A DNA stretch of 64,000 nucleotides, taken from Fodinicola feengrottensis (lineage in GTDB: Bacteria > Actinomycetota > Actinomycetes > Mycobacteriales > HKI-0501). The position numbers and the translations under genes were made by a program. Positions 27,964 to 37,218 of the stretch are shown here, one piece after another. The first letter of the stretch is position 1. Each line of letters opens with the position of its first letter. The notes under the pieces are model-generated. The model saw nothing but the letters and a program-made list of their open reading frames with translations. It was not told the DNA's origin and made no database searches. The stretch spans positions 1 to 64,000 of the forward strand of contig NZ_WOTO01000025.1 in the NCBI RefSeq assembly GCF_010993775.1. The letters run 5' to 3'.

Positions 27964-28098
27964 CAGAGGCGGAGGATATAGTGAGCATGCGAAGCGGGCT
28001 CAGGCGAGTCATCCGCCCGGGCAATGCAGCCGGCCACCCGCTCCCCAGTACACACACCCGGCCACGTCTCAGGCCCAACCGATGGCGAGTTGACTGCT

Positions 28099-28925
28099 TC
28101 ACTCCATCGTCGCCAAAGCTTGGTCGAATGCACTTGCGGTGTGGTCCAGCTCTTCTTCTGAAGCAGGCACGTCAAGAACGAATATTCGGTTGCCTTGCTT
28201 GATGTACCGCGCGATCTCCAGGCCAACCTCGGTGTAGCTACCGACTAAATACGGGCAAAACGACTGGGAATTACGAAGGGGGCCGGTCCAATGGGGGGCT
28301 GATTCCACTGGCACGTCCCGTCACGCAGAGTCGCCAGGCGACGGAACCAGCGCGAGTCAGACGACTTTACTGTGAGAGCATATGTGAATTGCCCCTTGCG
28401 GTTCTCCGGAAAGCGCGCACGAGCGACCCGTCACGCTGCCGCGGAGCTATTACGCGCAATAACCCCGACGCGCACACCTCGGCTCCCGCCAGCAATTTCC
28501 ATCTCCGTCTGTTCGGCCGGGGGCCGAGGGTAGCCGACGACTGTCGCGCCGATCGCCTTGGCCGCCGCTAAGCTTGCTGTCGACGAGCCCGATGTGAACA
28601 TTTTTGCAGTGCGGCCTGGAGCAGGCGCCGGCGTGAGCTTCAGACACTTGAGCGTGTAGTAGGCGCCGTCAAACGTAATCGGCGATTTACCAGACAGCAA
28701 CTGCTTGACGATGAATGCGTACTCAGCCACCCGGTCATAGCGTTGGTCATGTGCTGTCTGATCCCTCAATGCGATGAGGTCGTCTCGAAATCCCCTGCGA
28801 CCATGTTCAGATATGTCTCGCACCCATAAAGCCAGCCGAACATACTGGCCGCCTTAGCGGTTACGAACGGACGCATGCACAGCGGTTGAACTGCAACAAG
28901 AGGAACCAGGAAACGAGTACTCTTC
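28099..28925 (-). pseudogene. Luciferase-like (LLM) flavin monooxygenase, degenerate
   Basis: Three consecutive minus-strand pieces in different frames match the alkanesulfonate-monooxygenase-type LLM family in the right order: FLVPLVAVQPL with GCETYLNMVAGDF (about 28925-28780), YDRVAEYAFIVKQLLSGKSP with AKMFTSGSS and GVRVGVIAR (28760-28431), and CPYLVGSYTEVGLEIARYIK with ASEEELDHTA (28314-28099). The N-terminal 50 or so residues are missing, and about 115 bases between the last two pieces are unreadable. With the low GC this looks like real decay inside the island and not only sequencing error. Confidence 0.65.
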
Positions 28926-28947
28926 ACGATTATCTCTGAAACAAGCC

Positions 28948-29448
28948 ATGGATCAGCCTGTCGATTATCGGCATATGCCGAATCCGACTTCGGGAACAGT
29001 TCCTCTGGCGATGAGTATTTCGACCAATACCACGGAGCGACAGAACCAGGTGCAGCTTCAGTCCGGCAGAACGGAATTGATCTCTCCGTCGGGCGCCCGG
29101 ATCCCGACTTCGGGCCAGGCCTTACACAACAACCTCGCTTAAACAAGCGATGAGTTGGATGGCAGCGAAGTCCAATCCGGCCGTGCTTCATTTCAGAGCC
29201 CCGATAAGTGCGTTGCGACAAATGAATGGCGTGTCCTCACTAGCGCCGATGAATCCTATCAGAACTTGGTTCGTCTTGGACGTAGCCAAGGACCCATGCA
29301 TGGCTATGATGGGGTCGAAGGCCCGCTGTTGCTGAAGCCGCAGCGCTTCTTGGCGGGCGACCCGGCACTGACAGGAGGACCCCAGATATCCTTCCACATG
29401 TCTGATGCCCTGGCGCTACTCGAAAGGTTCCTGGAGCCCGAGCGATGA
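28948..29448 (+). CDS. Probable ADP-ribosyltransferase toxin (DUF3990-like), frameshifted
   Basis: Three plus-strand pieces join into one domain. The first has YHGATEPGAASVRQNGIDLS and GRPDPDFGPG. Adding one T at about 29120 reads on as LYTTTSLKQAMSWMAAKSNP and AVLHFRAPISALRQMNG. After a further shift come YDGVEGPLL and PQISFHMSDALALLERF. The order HG(T)T, DFGxGxYxTT, YDxVxGP, QxSFH is what I know from DUF3990-type ADP-ribosyltransferase domains. The 5' end is uncertain: ATG at 28948 is out of frame with the HGAT segment, so the start may be truncated. It overlaps the next small gene by ATGA and lies two genes before an ADP-ribosylglycohydrolase. Confidence 0.6.
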
Positions 29449-29717
29449 GCAAGATCAACATACCTGTGACGCCAAGAGCTGAAGCCCTCCTCGGCGAAGT
29501 TGTCGTCTCGATGTCCAACTTGTTCGCGATCAGTCACGAGGAAGCCATAGGGCGAGTCAACGTACACTGGAGCGGTCATGCCATCTCGACCGAAGATAGT
29601 GAGATCATGTTTCTTCACGAGACGTCAGACTACTGGGCGAAGGAAATTTTCTATCTTCCAAAACTAAATGGTGGATACCTGGCCAGGAACCCAAACCCAG
29701 GCCGTATCATTGAGTAG
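29445..29717 (+). CDS. Small protein between ADP-ribosyltransferase and ADP-ribosylglycohydrolase
   Basis: Intact 90-residue acidic protein beginning MSKINIPVTPRAEALLGEVV, with no membrane segment and no motif I recognise. Its start overlaps the stop of the putative toxin gene (ATGA), which implies coupled translation, and 32 bases follow before the ADP-ribosylglycohydrolase. An antitoxin, immunity or adaptor role would fit the position, but nothing in the sequence proves it. Confidence 0.6.
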   Translation: MSKINIPVTPRAEALLGEVVVSMSNLFAISHEEAIGRVNVHWSGHAISTEDSEIMFLHETSDYWAKEIFYLPKLNGGYLARNPNPGRIIE

Positions 29718-29749
29718 ACCTGACAACAAGTATTAGGTGATGGTGATTT

Positions 29750-30615
29750 GTGCTTGTCGAACTCGCAGTAGGAGATGCTTACGGAGCCGGGTTCGAGTAC
29801 GCCGATCCGGACTTCGTTGCATCGAATAATACACTCAATCGCTATGTGCAACATCCGAAGCATAGTGGAATTCGCCCAGGTCAATATACTGACGATACCC
29901 AGATGACTCTGGCCGTAGCCGAACTCCTTGTGTCAAACGAGCCGTGGACCGAGGGCTCTGTGGCGGACAAGTTCGTTGAAGTATTCCGCCGAGACCCGAG
30001 AGAGGGATATGCAGGCAGGCGGATTCTACAATGTTCTGAGCCATGTGCGCAGTGGAAGTGAACTACAAGACCGCATCACACCCCACAGCGACAAGAGTGG
30101 CGCCGCTATGCGGGCGGGCAGGCGCAATTGGATTATGTTCAGATGTAGACCAAGTTATTCGGTACGCCGACATACAGGCTCGCGTGACGCATGCAACCCC
30201 CCTCGGCATCGAGTCAGCACAGGCCGCAGCCCTGGCGGTACATTACTGCCGTTACAATATCGGCCCCGTCAGCAATATCGGCGCATGGATAGATGCGGAA
30301 ATTCAGGAATATGGCGGTCTTGGTGGATGGGCAAGAGTATGGAATGGCCCTGTAGGAAGTCGCGGATGGATGAGTGTTCTCGCGGCACTCACAGCCCTGT
30401 CTGCCGCATCCAGCCTTAGCGACCTGCTAACGCGATGCGTCAACTACACAGGGGATGTTGACACAGTCGCAACCATCGCTCTCGCCGCGGCATCGTGCAC
30501 AACGGAGCTAGTTGCAGACCTACCTCATGCGTTGCTCCGGGATTTGGAGAATGGGCCTTATGGCCATGACTACCTGACGGAACTTGACAAAGTTCTTTTC
30601 CGTGTAATTCAATAG
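29750..30615 (+). CDS. ADP-ribosylglycohydrolase (DraG/ARH family), frameshifted
   Basis: Removes ADP-ribose from modified proteins or nucleic acids; binuclear Mg enzyme. All three family signatures are visible: GDAYGAGFEYA with YTDDTQMTLA (metal ligands) at the N-terminus, KSGAAMRAGAIG in the middle and YTGDVDTVATIALAAAS (metal ligands) near the C-terminus. Frame changes occur near 30020 and 30120. The start is a GTG with GGTGATGG upstream. About 285 residues when repaired, normal for the family. Because it follows a putative ADP-ribosyltransferase, it is the likely antidote, comparable with the Tri1 immunity hydrolase of the Tre1 toxin. Confidence 0.82.
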
Positions 30616-30639
30616 ATAGTCACAGAAGAGTTGTTAGGG

Positions 30640-30955
30640 GCAAACGGAATTCCCAAATCCATCCCAGTAGCTGTGGTTGGACACCAATGGGATACCGGGT
30701 ACCCTGCGATTGGCCTGGCCGTGAGGTCTCAAACACGCCAACAGGGTGATCCATCGTAGCCAATGACGCGTGGGGCGCAGAGCGTGATCGATCGCAAGTT
30801 GCCCCGTATACGTGGCGAGTCCACTTATATGGGAAAATATATGGGATTCGGACAAAGACCGTGAGACCGTCACTGCGCATGAAATCAATCAACTGGAGAA
30901 GACATGGTACAGATGGGACGGGTGGAACCTCCTGCCTCCTGATGGGGGAGCATGA
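30640..30955 (+). pseudogene. Broken coding region, possible toxin tail
   Basis: Coding-like segments occur in alternating plus-strand frames: WTPMGYRVPCDWPGREVSNT, then (after a TGA) ANDAWGAERDRSQVAPYTWR, then (after a shift near 30830) DSDKDRETVTAHEINQLEKT and WYRWDGWNLLPPDGGA. The last piece ends in TGA overlapping the ATG of the next gene. I recognise no family; the style recalls the C-terminal domain of a polymorphic toxin. No start is visible, so it is truncated or broken. Confidence 0.35.
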
Positions 30956-31467
30956 GTCGCATGACATTTGATCCAGGAGCTCCTCACCAGCGACGCTTCG
31001 CACACTACGGACCGGCTCCGATTCCGGCCGCCCGAGATACCGAGATGGATGAGTTCATCGACGCCGTCTGGCGCGGGGGAGAGACAGCTGTCTACACCGC
31101 ACTGGCCGCGGTGGCGGAACCTGGTCGCCGAGTGCTGTGTACATATGCCGAACGCCTAGCAGCTCGGGCTGTGAGGAACGAGACCCCTGAGGATCTCATG
31201 CGGGCCCTGATCGCGCTCGTAATTGGCGGCCTTGACCAGAACACGCCTGAAACGCTGATGTGTATGGCTCTTGTTGAGGATGCTGCGCGACGTTTGAACT
31301 ATGACCTGGCTGAATTGTTCGAAGAGACGTCCGGTGTGGTCGGGCACCCAGGAACTGTTCATCTGGTGCAATGGCTTAGCCGTCGTCCTGAGGATCGCAC
31401 ACTGACCTGCATGGGCTTTGAAGCTAGGAACGACGGATCCGGATTTCGCTACTACTGGGTTGCCTGA
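30952..31467 (+). CDS. Hypothetical protein, possible immunity partner
   Basis: Intact 171-residue acidic, helical protein beginning MSRMTFDPGAPHQRRF, with DTEMDEFIDAVWRGG and a long helical middle (residues 55-120). No signal peptide or membrane segment. It starts inside the stop codon of the broken ORF before it (ATGA), the usual arrangement of a toxin and its immunity gene, but the assignment is by position only. GC is lower than in chromosomal genes. The 270 bases after it up to the insertion sequence contain nothing I can support. Confidence 0.55.
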   Translation: MSRMTFDPGAPHQRRFAHYGPAPIPAARDTEMDEFIDAVWRGGETAVYTALAAVAEPGRRVLCTYAERLAARAVRNETPEDLMRALIALVIGGLDQNTPETLMCMALVEDAARRLNYDLAELFEETSGVVGHPGTVHLVQWLSRRPEDRTLTCMGFEARNDGSGFRYYWVA

Positions 31468-31736
31468 CGCTGGTGAGCGCGGGCGATCGCCGTGTATTCG
31501 ACGATGAGCCTCGCTCAGGTTCGCGCCGTGTGGCTGCTTACGCGGCGCCTCGTGATCGGCAGCAGCCACCCACCGACGATGGTCGCGTATGGATCGCCCG
31601 GCGGCAAGCCCGGATTTTGGCTCGCTGACACGTGTGCGCTATTCACCAAGAAACCACGTCGCGATGGAATGTTGGACAGTGACATCAAGGCACAACGCCG
31701 AGAACGCACCTTGGGTAGCCGATCATCGGCGGACAC

Positions 31737-33150
31737 CTAGTAGTACTTTGTTAGGTTGTTTCGGCGTGTCGAGTCGGAGTTTTTGTTGTTATTCGGGACA
31801 ATGTGTGGCATGAACCTGAAGCGCGGGATTCGTCAGGATCTTGAGCGGTACGTGCTGGATGTTTTTGGCGCGTTGCCGCGTTCGGATCAGCGGGTGAAAG
31901 CGGGCGCGTATCTGCGTGGCGTGTTGACCGATGGTCGGCGTAAGTCGATGTGGCCGATGGCGGAGCGGGTCGGCGTGGACTACCAGCAGATTCAGCAGTT
32001 CGTGTCGTCCTCGACCTGGCCGGTGGAGCCGGTTCGCGCGCGAATCGCGCGGCTCGCCCAGGAGTTGGTCGACCCGGTGGCGTGGGTCGTGGACGACACC
32101 GGGTTTCCTAAGGACGGCAAGCATTCCCCGTGTGTGGCGCGGCAGTACAGCGGCAGCCTGGGCAAGGTCGGGAACTGCCAGGTCGCGCCCAGCCTTCACC
32201 TGGCCACCGACGTGGCGTCGGTACCCGTGAACTGGCGCTTGTTCGTGCCTGAGCGCTGGGACGACTCACTCGCCGACGACGGTGATGCCGAGGCGGTCGC
32301 GGTGCGACGAGCCGCGGCGAAAATCCCGGCAACCGAACGACACCGGGAAAAATGGCGGATGGCACTGGAAATGATCGACGAAACAACGAAATGGGGCCTG
32401 CGCCCCGGCGTGATATGCGCGGACCCCGGCTACGGTGACTGCGGCGATTTTCGCACGGCACTGACCGACCGTGGATTGTCTTATGTCGTCGGCGTCAAAG
32501 GTGACACCGGCGCGCACGCCGTGGACACCGAACCCGATATGCCGCCCTATTCCGGGTCCGGTCGCCCGCCGACAGCCCGCTACCGCACCAAACCCCTCAG
32601 CCTCAAGCAACACGCGATACGTGCCTCAACCCAGGCCGCGCAGACGATCACCTGGCGCAAAGGCACCATCGGTCCACTTCGTTCCCGGTTCGTCATCATC
32701 CAAGTCCGACCCGCCAACCGCCACATCCCCCGTCAATCGGACGGCACACTACCGATCACCTGGATGATCGCCGAATGGCCCCCAAAAGAAGAAGAACCCA
32801 CAAAATACTGGCTATCCAACCTCCACCCCAGCACCCGACCGAAAACCCTCGTGCAACTCGCAAAAATCCGCTGGCGCATCGAACACGACTACAGAGAACT
32901 CAAAACCGGACTCGGCCTCGACCACTTCGAAGGACGATCCTGGCTCGGCTGGCACCACCACGTCACCCTCACCAGCGCGGCACACCTGTTCATCACCAAA
33001 ACCAGGCTCACCAACCCAAAAAAGCACCAGCGCCGGCCCACCCCCAACCCTTTACCAAATAATACGAGAAATCCAGCACATCCTCGCCACCTGGGCCGGC
33101 GCATGCCATACCTGCCACCAAATTCTACGAACCTAACAAAGTACTACTAG
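31737..33150 (+). mobile_element. IS701-family insertion sequence with CTAG target duplication
   Basis: The element proper runs from 31741 to 33146. Its terminal inverted repeats are perfect 17-mers: TAGTACTTTGTTAGGTT at 31741-31757 and its complement at 33130-33146. CTAG flanks both ends (31737-31740 and 33147-33150), matching the 4-bp YTAR target duplication known for IS701-type elements. The right end lies 45 bases from the premature stop of the integrase gene. Confidence 0.88.
31810..33136 (+). CDS. IS701-family DDE transposase, C-terminal frameshift
   Basis: About 440 residues. The DDE-type catalytic residues are plausible in AWVVDDTGFPKDGKHSPCVA, CADPGYGD and KIRWRIEHDYRELK, with the family segment QYSGSLGKVGNCQ between the first two. 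The body is open from the ATG at 31810. Near 33025-33050, in poly-A and poly-C runs, the frame shifts: the family-like ending (IIREIQHILATWAGACHTCH) is in a second frame and stops at TAA 33134-33136, whereas the unbroken frame runs out through the terminal repeat. Another upstream start in frame (31756) would lie inside the inverted repeat and is unlikely. Confidence 0.88.
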
Positions 33151-33194
33151 TCGCATCCAGGGTTCTGAGAACGTCGCGCACCGCGCGAAACCTG

Positions 33195-33835
33195 TTACAC
33201 CACACTGAAAACGAACCTGCTGCCTTTCTCCCGCAGCTGCACCAAACAACGCTCAACATCCAGGTCTGGCACGCGAAGACCGAGGGCTCCCCCGCGTCGG
33301 CACGCGGTTCCGGTGTGCAGCCGCAGAATAGCGCGTCGAGGATGCCGTCATTACCGCTGGAGCGGGCGGCGAGATTGATCTGTTCGAGCTCGCTGTCTGT
33401 GGGGGCGCGTCGGGTGCTGGGCAGCCGGCGGGCCTTGGTGACGCGGTGGGCAAGGCTGAGGCCGGGCGCGACGATGCCGTCGGCGATGGCACGGTTGTAG
33501 ACCGCGCGGGCGGCGGCGATGACGTGTTCGCCGGCATGCCGGCCATGGCGGCGGTTAGGCCGCGACCGCGCGCTCGCGGCGGCGGTATGTTGCATCGCCT
33601 CGATATCGCTGGCATAGATCCGATCCAGCCGGCGGTCGCCCCACACGACCGCCAGCGGGCGCCAATAGCTACGATTCGCCCCCGGACCAGCGGCAGCGAT
33701 CACCCGCGGGAGGTAGTCGGCGAATGTCGGCAGGACCAGAACCGCGGACTCGTCGTTGAGGAGGTCCGCGATGCTGACACCGAGCTGGGCGAGAAGCTGG
33801 CGGGCGAGCGCGGTACGCGAGCCCTCAACGGTCAT
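33195..33835 (-). CDS. Tyrosine integrase, truncated
   Basis: Site-specific recombinase that presumably inserted the island into the tRNA gene. The N-terminal arm and core-binding domain (residues 1-120) and the start of the catalytic domain are present. With one frame change near 33310 the first catalytic Arg region reads LRLHTGTACRRGGALGLRVP, and the frame ends at TAA 33195-33197 soon after. The HxR and Tyr boxes are missing. The IS701 element begins 45 bases further on, so insertion or an associated deletion probably removed the 3' half. The start overlaps the stop of the AbrB-like gene (ATGA). Confidence 0.8.
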
Positions 33836-34047
33836 GGCGACCGCCCAGCAGGTCCGCGTCCATAGGCAGCCAACAAGCGCGCCACTACTCCCCCGGCGTG
33901 GATGAGCAGCAGATCCTCAGGTACGACCGCCAAGAAAACGACTGGTTGATCTGGCTCGATTGCGCACATCCGCCGCACTGCAGCAGGCAGGCGGAGCGCG
34001 CCGCGGCTGTCGATCACATGCTGGCCAGCATGTGACGGCGTGCCCAT
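33832..34047 (-). CDS. AbrB/MazE-like DNA-binding protein
   Basis: A 71-residue protein; the ATG at 34047 is chosen because the conserved part starts right after it. The swapped-hairpin AbrB domain is recognised from VIDSRGALRLPAAVRRMCAI and the following VVFLAVVPEDLLLIHAGG. In actinobacteria such genes often precede tyrosine integrases, as here with a 4-base overlap, and may control excision or integrase expression. Confidence 0.7.
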   Translation of the reverse strand: MGTPSHAGQHVIDSRGALRLPAAVRRMCAIEPDQPVVFLAVVPEDLLLIHAGGVVARLLAAYGRGPAGRSP

Positions 34048-34319
34048 AATCAACCCGGCCGCCGTGTCCAGGCTACGACGACGACGACCTGCGGTCCACT
34101 TCGACGCGGAACCAGCGCGCCGACCACCTGTTCCTGCGCACACGCCGACAGTGCCTGGTCATGATCGGTCATGCCGTCATCATCCCGACCCGCTGACCTG
34201 CGGCAACGCGATACTTAGAGCGCTGTGCTACCCAACGCGCTAGAAGCGCGAGGTACGCCAAACCATGGTGTCCGCATCCCCAGTCCGGCGCCACCGGATT
34301 GGTAATAGTCCACCCATTG

Positions 34320-34407
34320 TGGTGTCCGAGGGGGGACTTGAACCCCCACGCCCGTTAAAGGGCACTAGCACCTCAAGCTAGCGCGTCTGCCATTCCGCCA
34401 CCCGGAC
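34320..34407 (-). tRNA. tRNA-Leu (GAG)
   Basis: 88 bases including an encoded CCA. The acceptor stem is GTCCGGG/CTCGGAC. The anticodon arm is CTAGC-TTGAGGT-GCTAG with anticodon GAG, the long variable arm is GCCCTTTAACGGGC and the T-arm is GGGGG-TTCAAGT-CCCCC. The long variable arm is typical of class II tRNAs (Leu, Ser). Its 3' end is the attachment site of the island to its left, and integration kept the gene intact. Confidence 0.95.
34322..34338. repeat. Attachment-site copy (tRNA end of island)
   Basis: GTGTCCGAGGGGGGACT, identical to 22146-22162, covering the 3' acceptor strand and the T-stem of tRNA-Leu. A further GAA matches after one mismatch. Confidence 0.75.
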
Positions 34408-34548
34408 AGGTGTTTCTCGCCGCCAACGCTCAGCGGGAGAACTCCACCATAGCGAACCCGTACCGGGCGCCGGCAGCCCGGGGTGCGTAGGGTGCCGTGG
34501 CTCCGTACGTGGGTATGGCAGCGCCGTAGCCCGAGATAAAGCAAAGGC

Positions 34549-34998
34549 TTAGCGTGCGGCGGTGATTTGTTCTCGGAGAATGTCGCCGTGGCCGGCGTGA
34601 CGGGCGAAGTCCTCGATCAGAAGCAAGTAGACGAATCGGAGGCTGACATCGCCGGCGAGAGGATGCGTTCTCGTGTCGTCGAGTCCGAAATCGGCGGCGA
34701 TCCGCCGCGAACGTTCGCTGGTACGTTCGAATTCGGCGATCACCTCGGCCAGCGTTTCCCCTTCGGTGACAACGAAACTGCCGTCGCCGGGGATGGCGTT
34801 GCCGTCACATTCGGATGCGTCCAGACCGAGCAGGATGCACTGGAACCAGCGGCGCTCGGCGGCGACGGCGGCGTGTTTGATCAGGCCGATCGGTGTCGTC
34901 AGCGAGGTGACCAGGCGCCGCCGCGAGTCGGCTTCGGACAGTCCTCGTACGGTGTCGATGAGCGCTTGCCGGTTCCGGTCGAGCATGTGCTCCAACAT
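34549..34998 (-). CDS. DUF664 / DinB-fold protein
   Basis: Intact 149-residue four-helix protein of the DinB/DUF664 group. The segment TTPIGLIKHAAVAAERRWFQC contains the metal-ligand-type His, and EDFARHAGHGDILREQI near the C-terminus carries the other conserved His pair. Members are metal-dependent and some are mycothiol S-transferases; which reaction this one performs is unknown. First gene to the right of the island. Confidence 0.85.
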   Translation of the reverse strand: MLEHMLDRNRQALIDTVRGLSEADSRRRLVTSLTTPIGLIKHAAVAAERRWFQCILLGLDASECDGNAIPGDGSFVVTEGETLAEVIAEFERTSERSRRIAADFGLDDTRTHPLAGDVSLRFVYLLLIEDFARHAGHGDILREQITAAR

Positions 34999-35015
34999 GA
35001 GACGCTCAGGCCCCG

Positions 35016-35523
35016 GTGGTCAGCAGGGGCAGTACGGGCATTGCTCACTCAGCCTTCTCTGACATTGTCAATGGTTTCTCGGTGGCGGCCGTGATGGCCG
35101 GATCGCTGGTGACCGCGCCAGCCGCGTACGCCGACCCGGGTCCGGCGCCAACCCCGTCGAAGCCGCCGGCTTGGGCCGGCGCCGGGCGGCAGGGTCCTCA
35201 ATGAGGATGGCTGGTCCGCCAACCTGGTCTACCAGTCCGACGGAAACCTGGTCCTCTACCGGTACGACGGCCAGGCCCTGTGGTCCAGCAACACCGCCGG
35301 CCAGGCCGCCTACCGAGCGAGCCTGCAGAACGACGGGAACTTCGTGCTCTACCACCCCGACGGCTCTTCGTACTGGTCCACCGGAACGAATCAGTGCACC
35401 GCGTCGAACGAAATCAACCAGCTGCATGTACAAAGCGACTGGAACGTCGTCATTTACCGATTTGAACGCGGAACCAACAACTCGACCGCGATCTGGGCGC
35501 TCTACGGAGGTGCGCACTGCTGA
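35016..35523 (+). CDS. Secreted bulb-type mannose lectin-like protein, frameshifted
   Basis: An N-terminal signal (VAAVMAGSLVTAPAAYA, cleavage before DPGPAP) and a Pro-rich linker are in one frame. The body is in another, starting VLNEDGWSANLVYQSDGNLV, and contains repeated QxDxNxVxY-type motifs (QSDGNLVLY, QNDGNFVLY, QSDWNVVIY), the mannose-binding signature of B-lectin domains. The third repeat has Trp where Gly is usual. The shift lies near 35195 and looks like one lost base in a G-rich stretch. The stop is TGA 35521-35523. The start codon is uncertain (35016 or a nearby GTG). It would act outside the cell as a carbohydrate-binding protein. Confidence 0.75.
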
Positions 35524-37133
35524 TCAGGCAGGGCCGATCCAGACGGTAGTGTCGGTGGGCAGGTGACCATCGTCGAGCGGGCCACTGCTCACCAGTACGG
35601 TGCCGGCCGGCAGGGCGACCGGGTGCGGGCCGAAGTTGGTGATCGACTGCCAACCACCGGGACGGACGAAATGCAGCACCGGCTCGCCCGGATTCCCCCA
35701 CCATTCCAGCTCCTCCGCGGCCTGCGATCGACGTCGTACGTCCAGCGCCCGCCGATAGACGTGGAGGATGGCGGCAGGATCCGCTTCCTCAGCCTCAACC
35801 GAGTACGCGCTAAACCACGCTGGCTGAGGAAGGTGGGCTTTGCCCGTACCGAAGCCAAAAGACGGTCCGTCGACGGTCCATGGCAGCGGAACGCGGCAGC
35901 CGTCGCGGCCTTTCTCGGTGCCGGCGGAGCGTACGAAGGTGGGGTCCTGCAACGCGTCCGCCGGCAGGTCGGCGACTTCGTGCAGGCCGAGCTCCTCCCC
36001 CTGATAGAGGTAAGCCGAGCCGGGAAGCGCGAGCATCAGAAGGGTGGCGGCCTTGGCGCGACGCAGGCCCAGCTCGAGGTCGACGGGCGGATTCCTGCCG
36101 TCGCTGAGCAACCACGCGATCTGGTCCGTACCGGACGGCAGGCCGTAGCGAGTCGGGTGCCGAATCACGTCGTGGTTCGAGAAAACCCACGTTGACGAAG
36201 CGCCGGACGTGGCCGCCTCGGTCAGGTTTTTGCTGATGATGTCCCGAAACTGCGCCGGATCCCAGTCGGCCCTCAGGAGATCGAAATTGAATGCCTGCCC
36301 GAGCCCTTCCGAGCTGGCATAGCGGACCCGGCGCTCGGCCGTGTTCACCCATGCCTCGGCGACGGCTGTACGGGGTGGGTCGTACTCGTTGAAAACCTTG
36401 CGCCACTCCGCATAAATCTCGTGGACCTCGTCGCGGTCCCACAGTCGCTTCGAACCGTTCATCAGGTCGGCGGTGTCGACGATGTCGGCAGGTAGCGGGT
36501 CTGGTAGATCCTTGGCGAGCCCGTTCGCCACGTCCACCCGGAAGCCGTCGACTCCACGGTCCGACCAGAATCGCAGCGTGGTCAGGAAATCATCCCTGAC
36601 CTCGCGGTTCCGCCAGTTGAAGTCGGGCTGCTCCGGCGCGAACAGGTGCAGATACCACTGCCCGTCCGGCACCTGCGCCCACGCCGGTCCCCCGAACACG
36701 GACTTCCAGTCGGTCGGCGGCAGGTCGCCGCGGCCTTCCCGGAAGATGTATCGGTCCCGAGCCGGTGAGTGCCGCGGTGCAGCAGCAGCGCCTCCTGGAA
36801 CCAGACATGCCGATTCGACGAGTGGTTGGGCACGATGTCGACGATCACTTTGATGCCGTCCGCGTGCAGGGCGGCGACCATCTCGTCGAAATCCGCCAAG
36901 GTGCCCAGCCGCGGATCTACGTCGCGATAGTCGTCGACGTCGTACCCACCGTCCGCCAGGGCCGACGGATAGAACGGGCTGAGCCACACCGCGTCGATGC
37001 CCAATGCCTTCAGGTACGGGATCCGTGAGGTCACACCGGGCAGATCACCGATGCCGTCGCCGTTAGCGTCGGCGAAACTGCGCGGATAAATCTGATAGAC
37101 AGCGGCCTGGCGCCACCAGTTCGGGTCGGACAT
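35524..37133 (-). CDS. Alpha-glucosidase, glycoside hydrolase family 13, frameshifted
   Basis: About 535 residues. The N-terminus is WWRQAAVYQIYPRSFADANGDGIGDLPG. Conserved regions: DIVPNHSS, DGFRVDVANG (nucleophile Asp), AVAEAWV (acid/base Glu) and FSNHDVIRH (transition-state Asp). This is the oligo-1,6-glucosidase/trehalose-6-phosphate-hydrolase type of GH13, cytoplasmic because there is no signal peptide. One shift near 36780, just after VWFQEAL, breaks the frame. It is divergent from a ROK regulator, with an AATATAG/CTATATT palindrome in the promoter region, so sugar-controlled expression is likely. Confidence 0.9.
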
Positions 37134-37151
37134 GGTGTTCCTTCCTGAATT

Positions 37152-37168
37152 AATATAGCTTCTATATT
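37152..37168. promoter_or_regulatory. Palindromic operator between GH13 and ROK genes
   Basis: AATATAG-CTT-CTATATT, a perfect 7-bp inverted repeat with a 3-base spacer, AT-rich in a GC-rich genome, 19 bases upstream of the alpha-glucosidase ATG. The ROK repressor next door is the obvious candidate to bind it. Confidence 0.6.
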
Positions 37169-37218
37169 TAGACCCTGCAGATAGTCTGACGCGCAATATC
37201 CCCGAAATCAAGAGGCAG

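Larger units (their letters stand above)
22146..34338. mobile_element. Integrative genomic island at tRNA-Leu
   Basis: About 12.2 kb bounded by 17-bp direct repeats, one of them the 3' end of tRNA-Leu(GAG). Next to the tRNA end lie an AbrB-like gene and a truncated tyrosine integrase. GC content is clearly lower than in the flanks, especially at 28.9-31 kb. The cargo is a membrane protein, two ABC exporter halves, a luciferase-like pseudogene, an ADP-ribosyltransferase/ADP-ribosylglycohydrolase set, a broken toxin-like gene with a possible partner, and an IS701-type element. The integrase has lost its catalytic C-terminus, so the island is probably fixed. Confidence 0.75.

Noticed and set aside
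28766-29221. A 151-residue minus-strand protein gene
   Set aside because: Only its last third resembles the LLM family. The rest is antisense to the ADP-ribosyltransferase-like segments, which show better family order on the plus strand.
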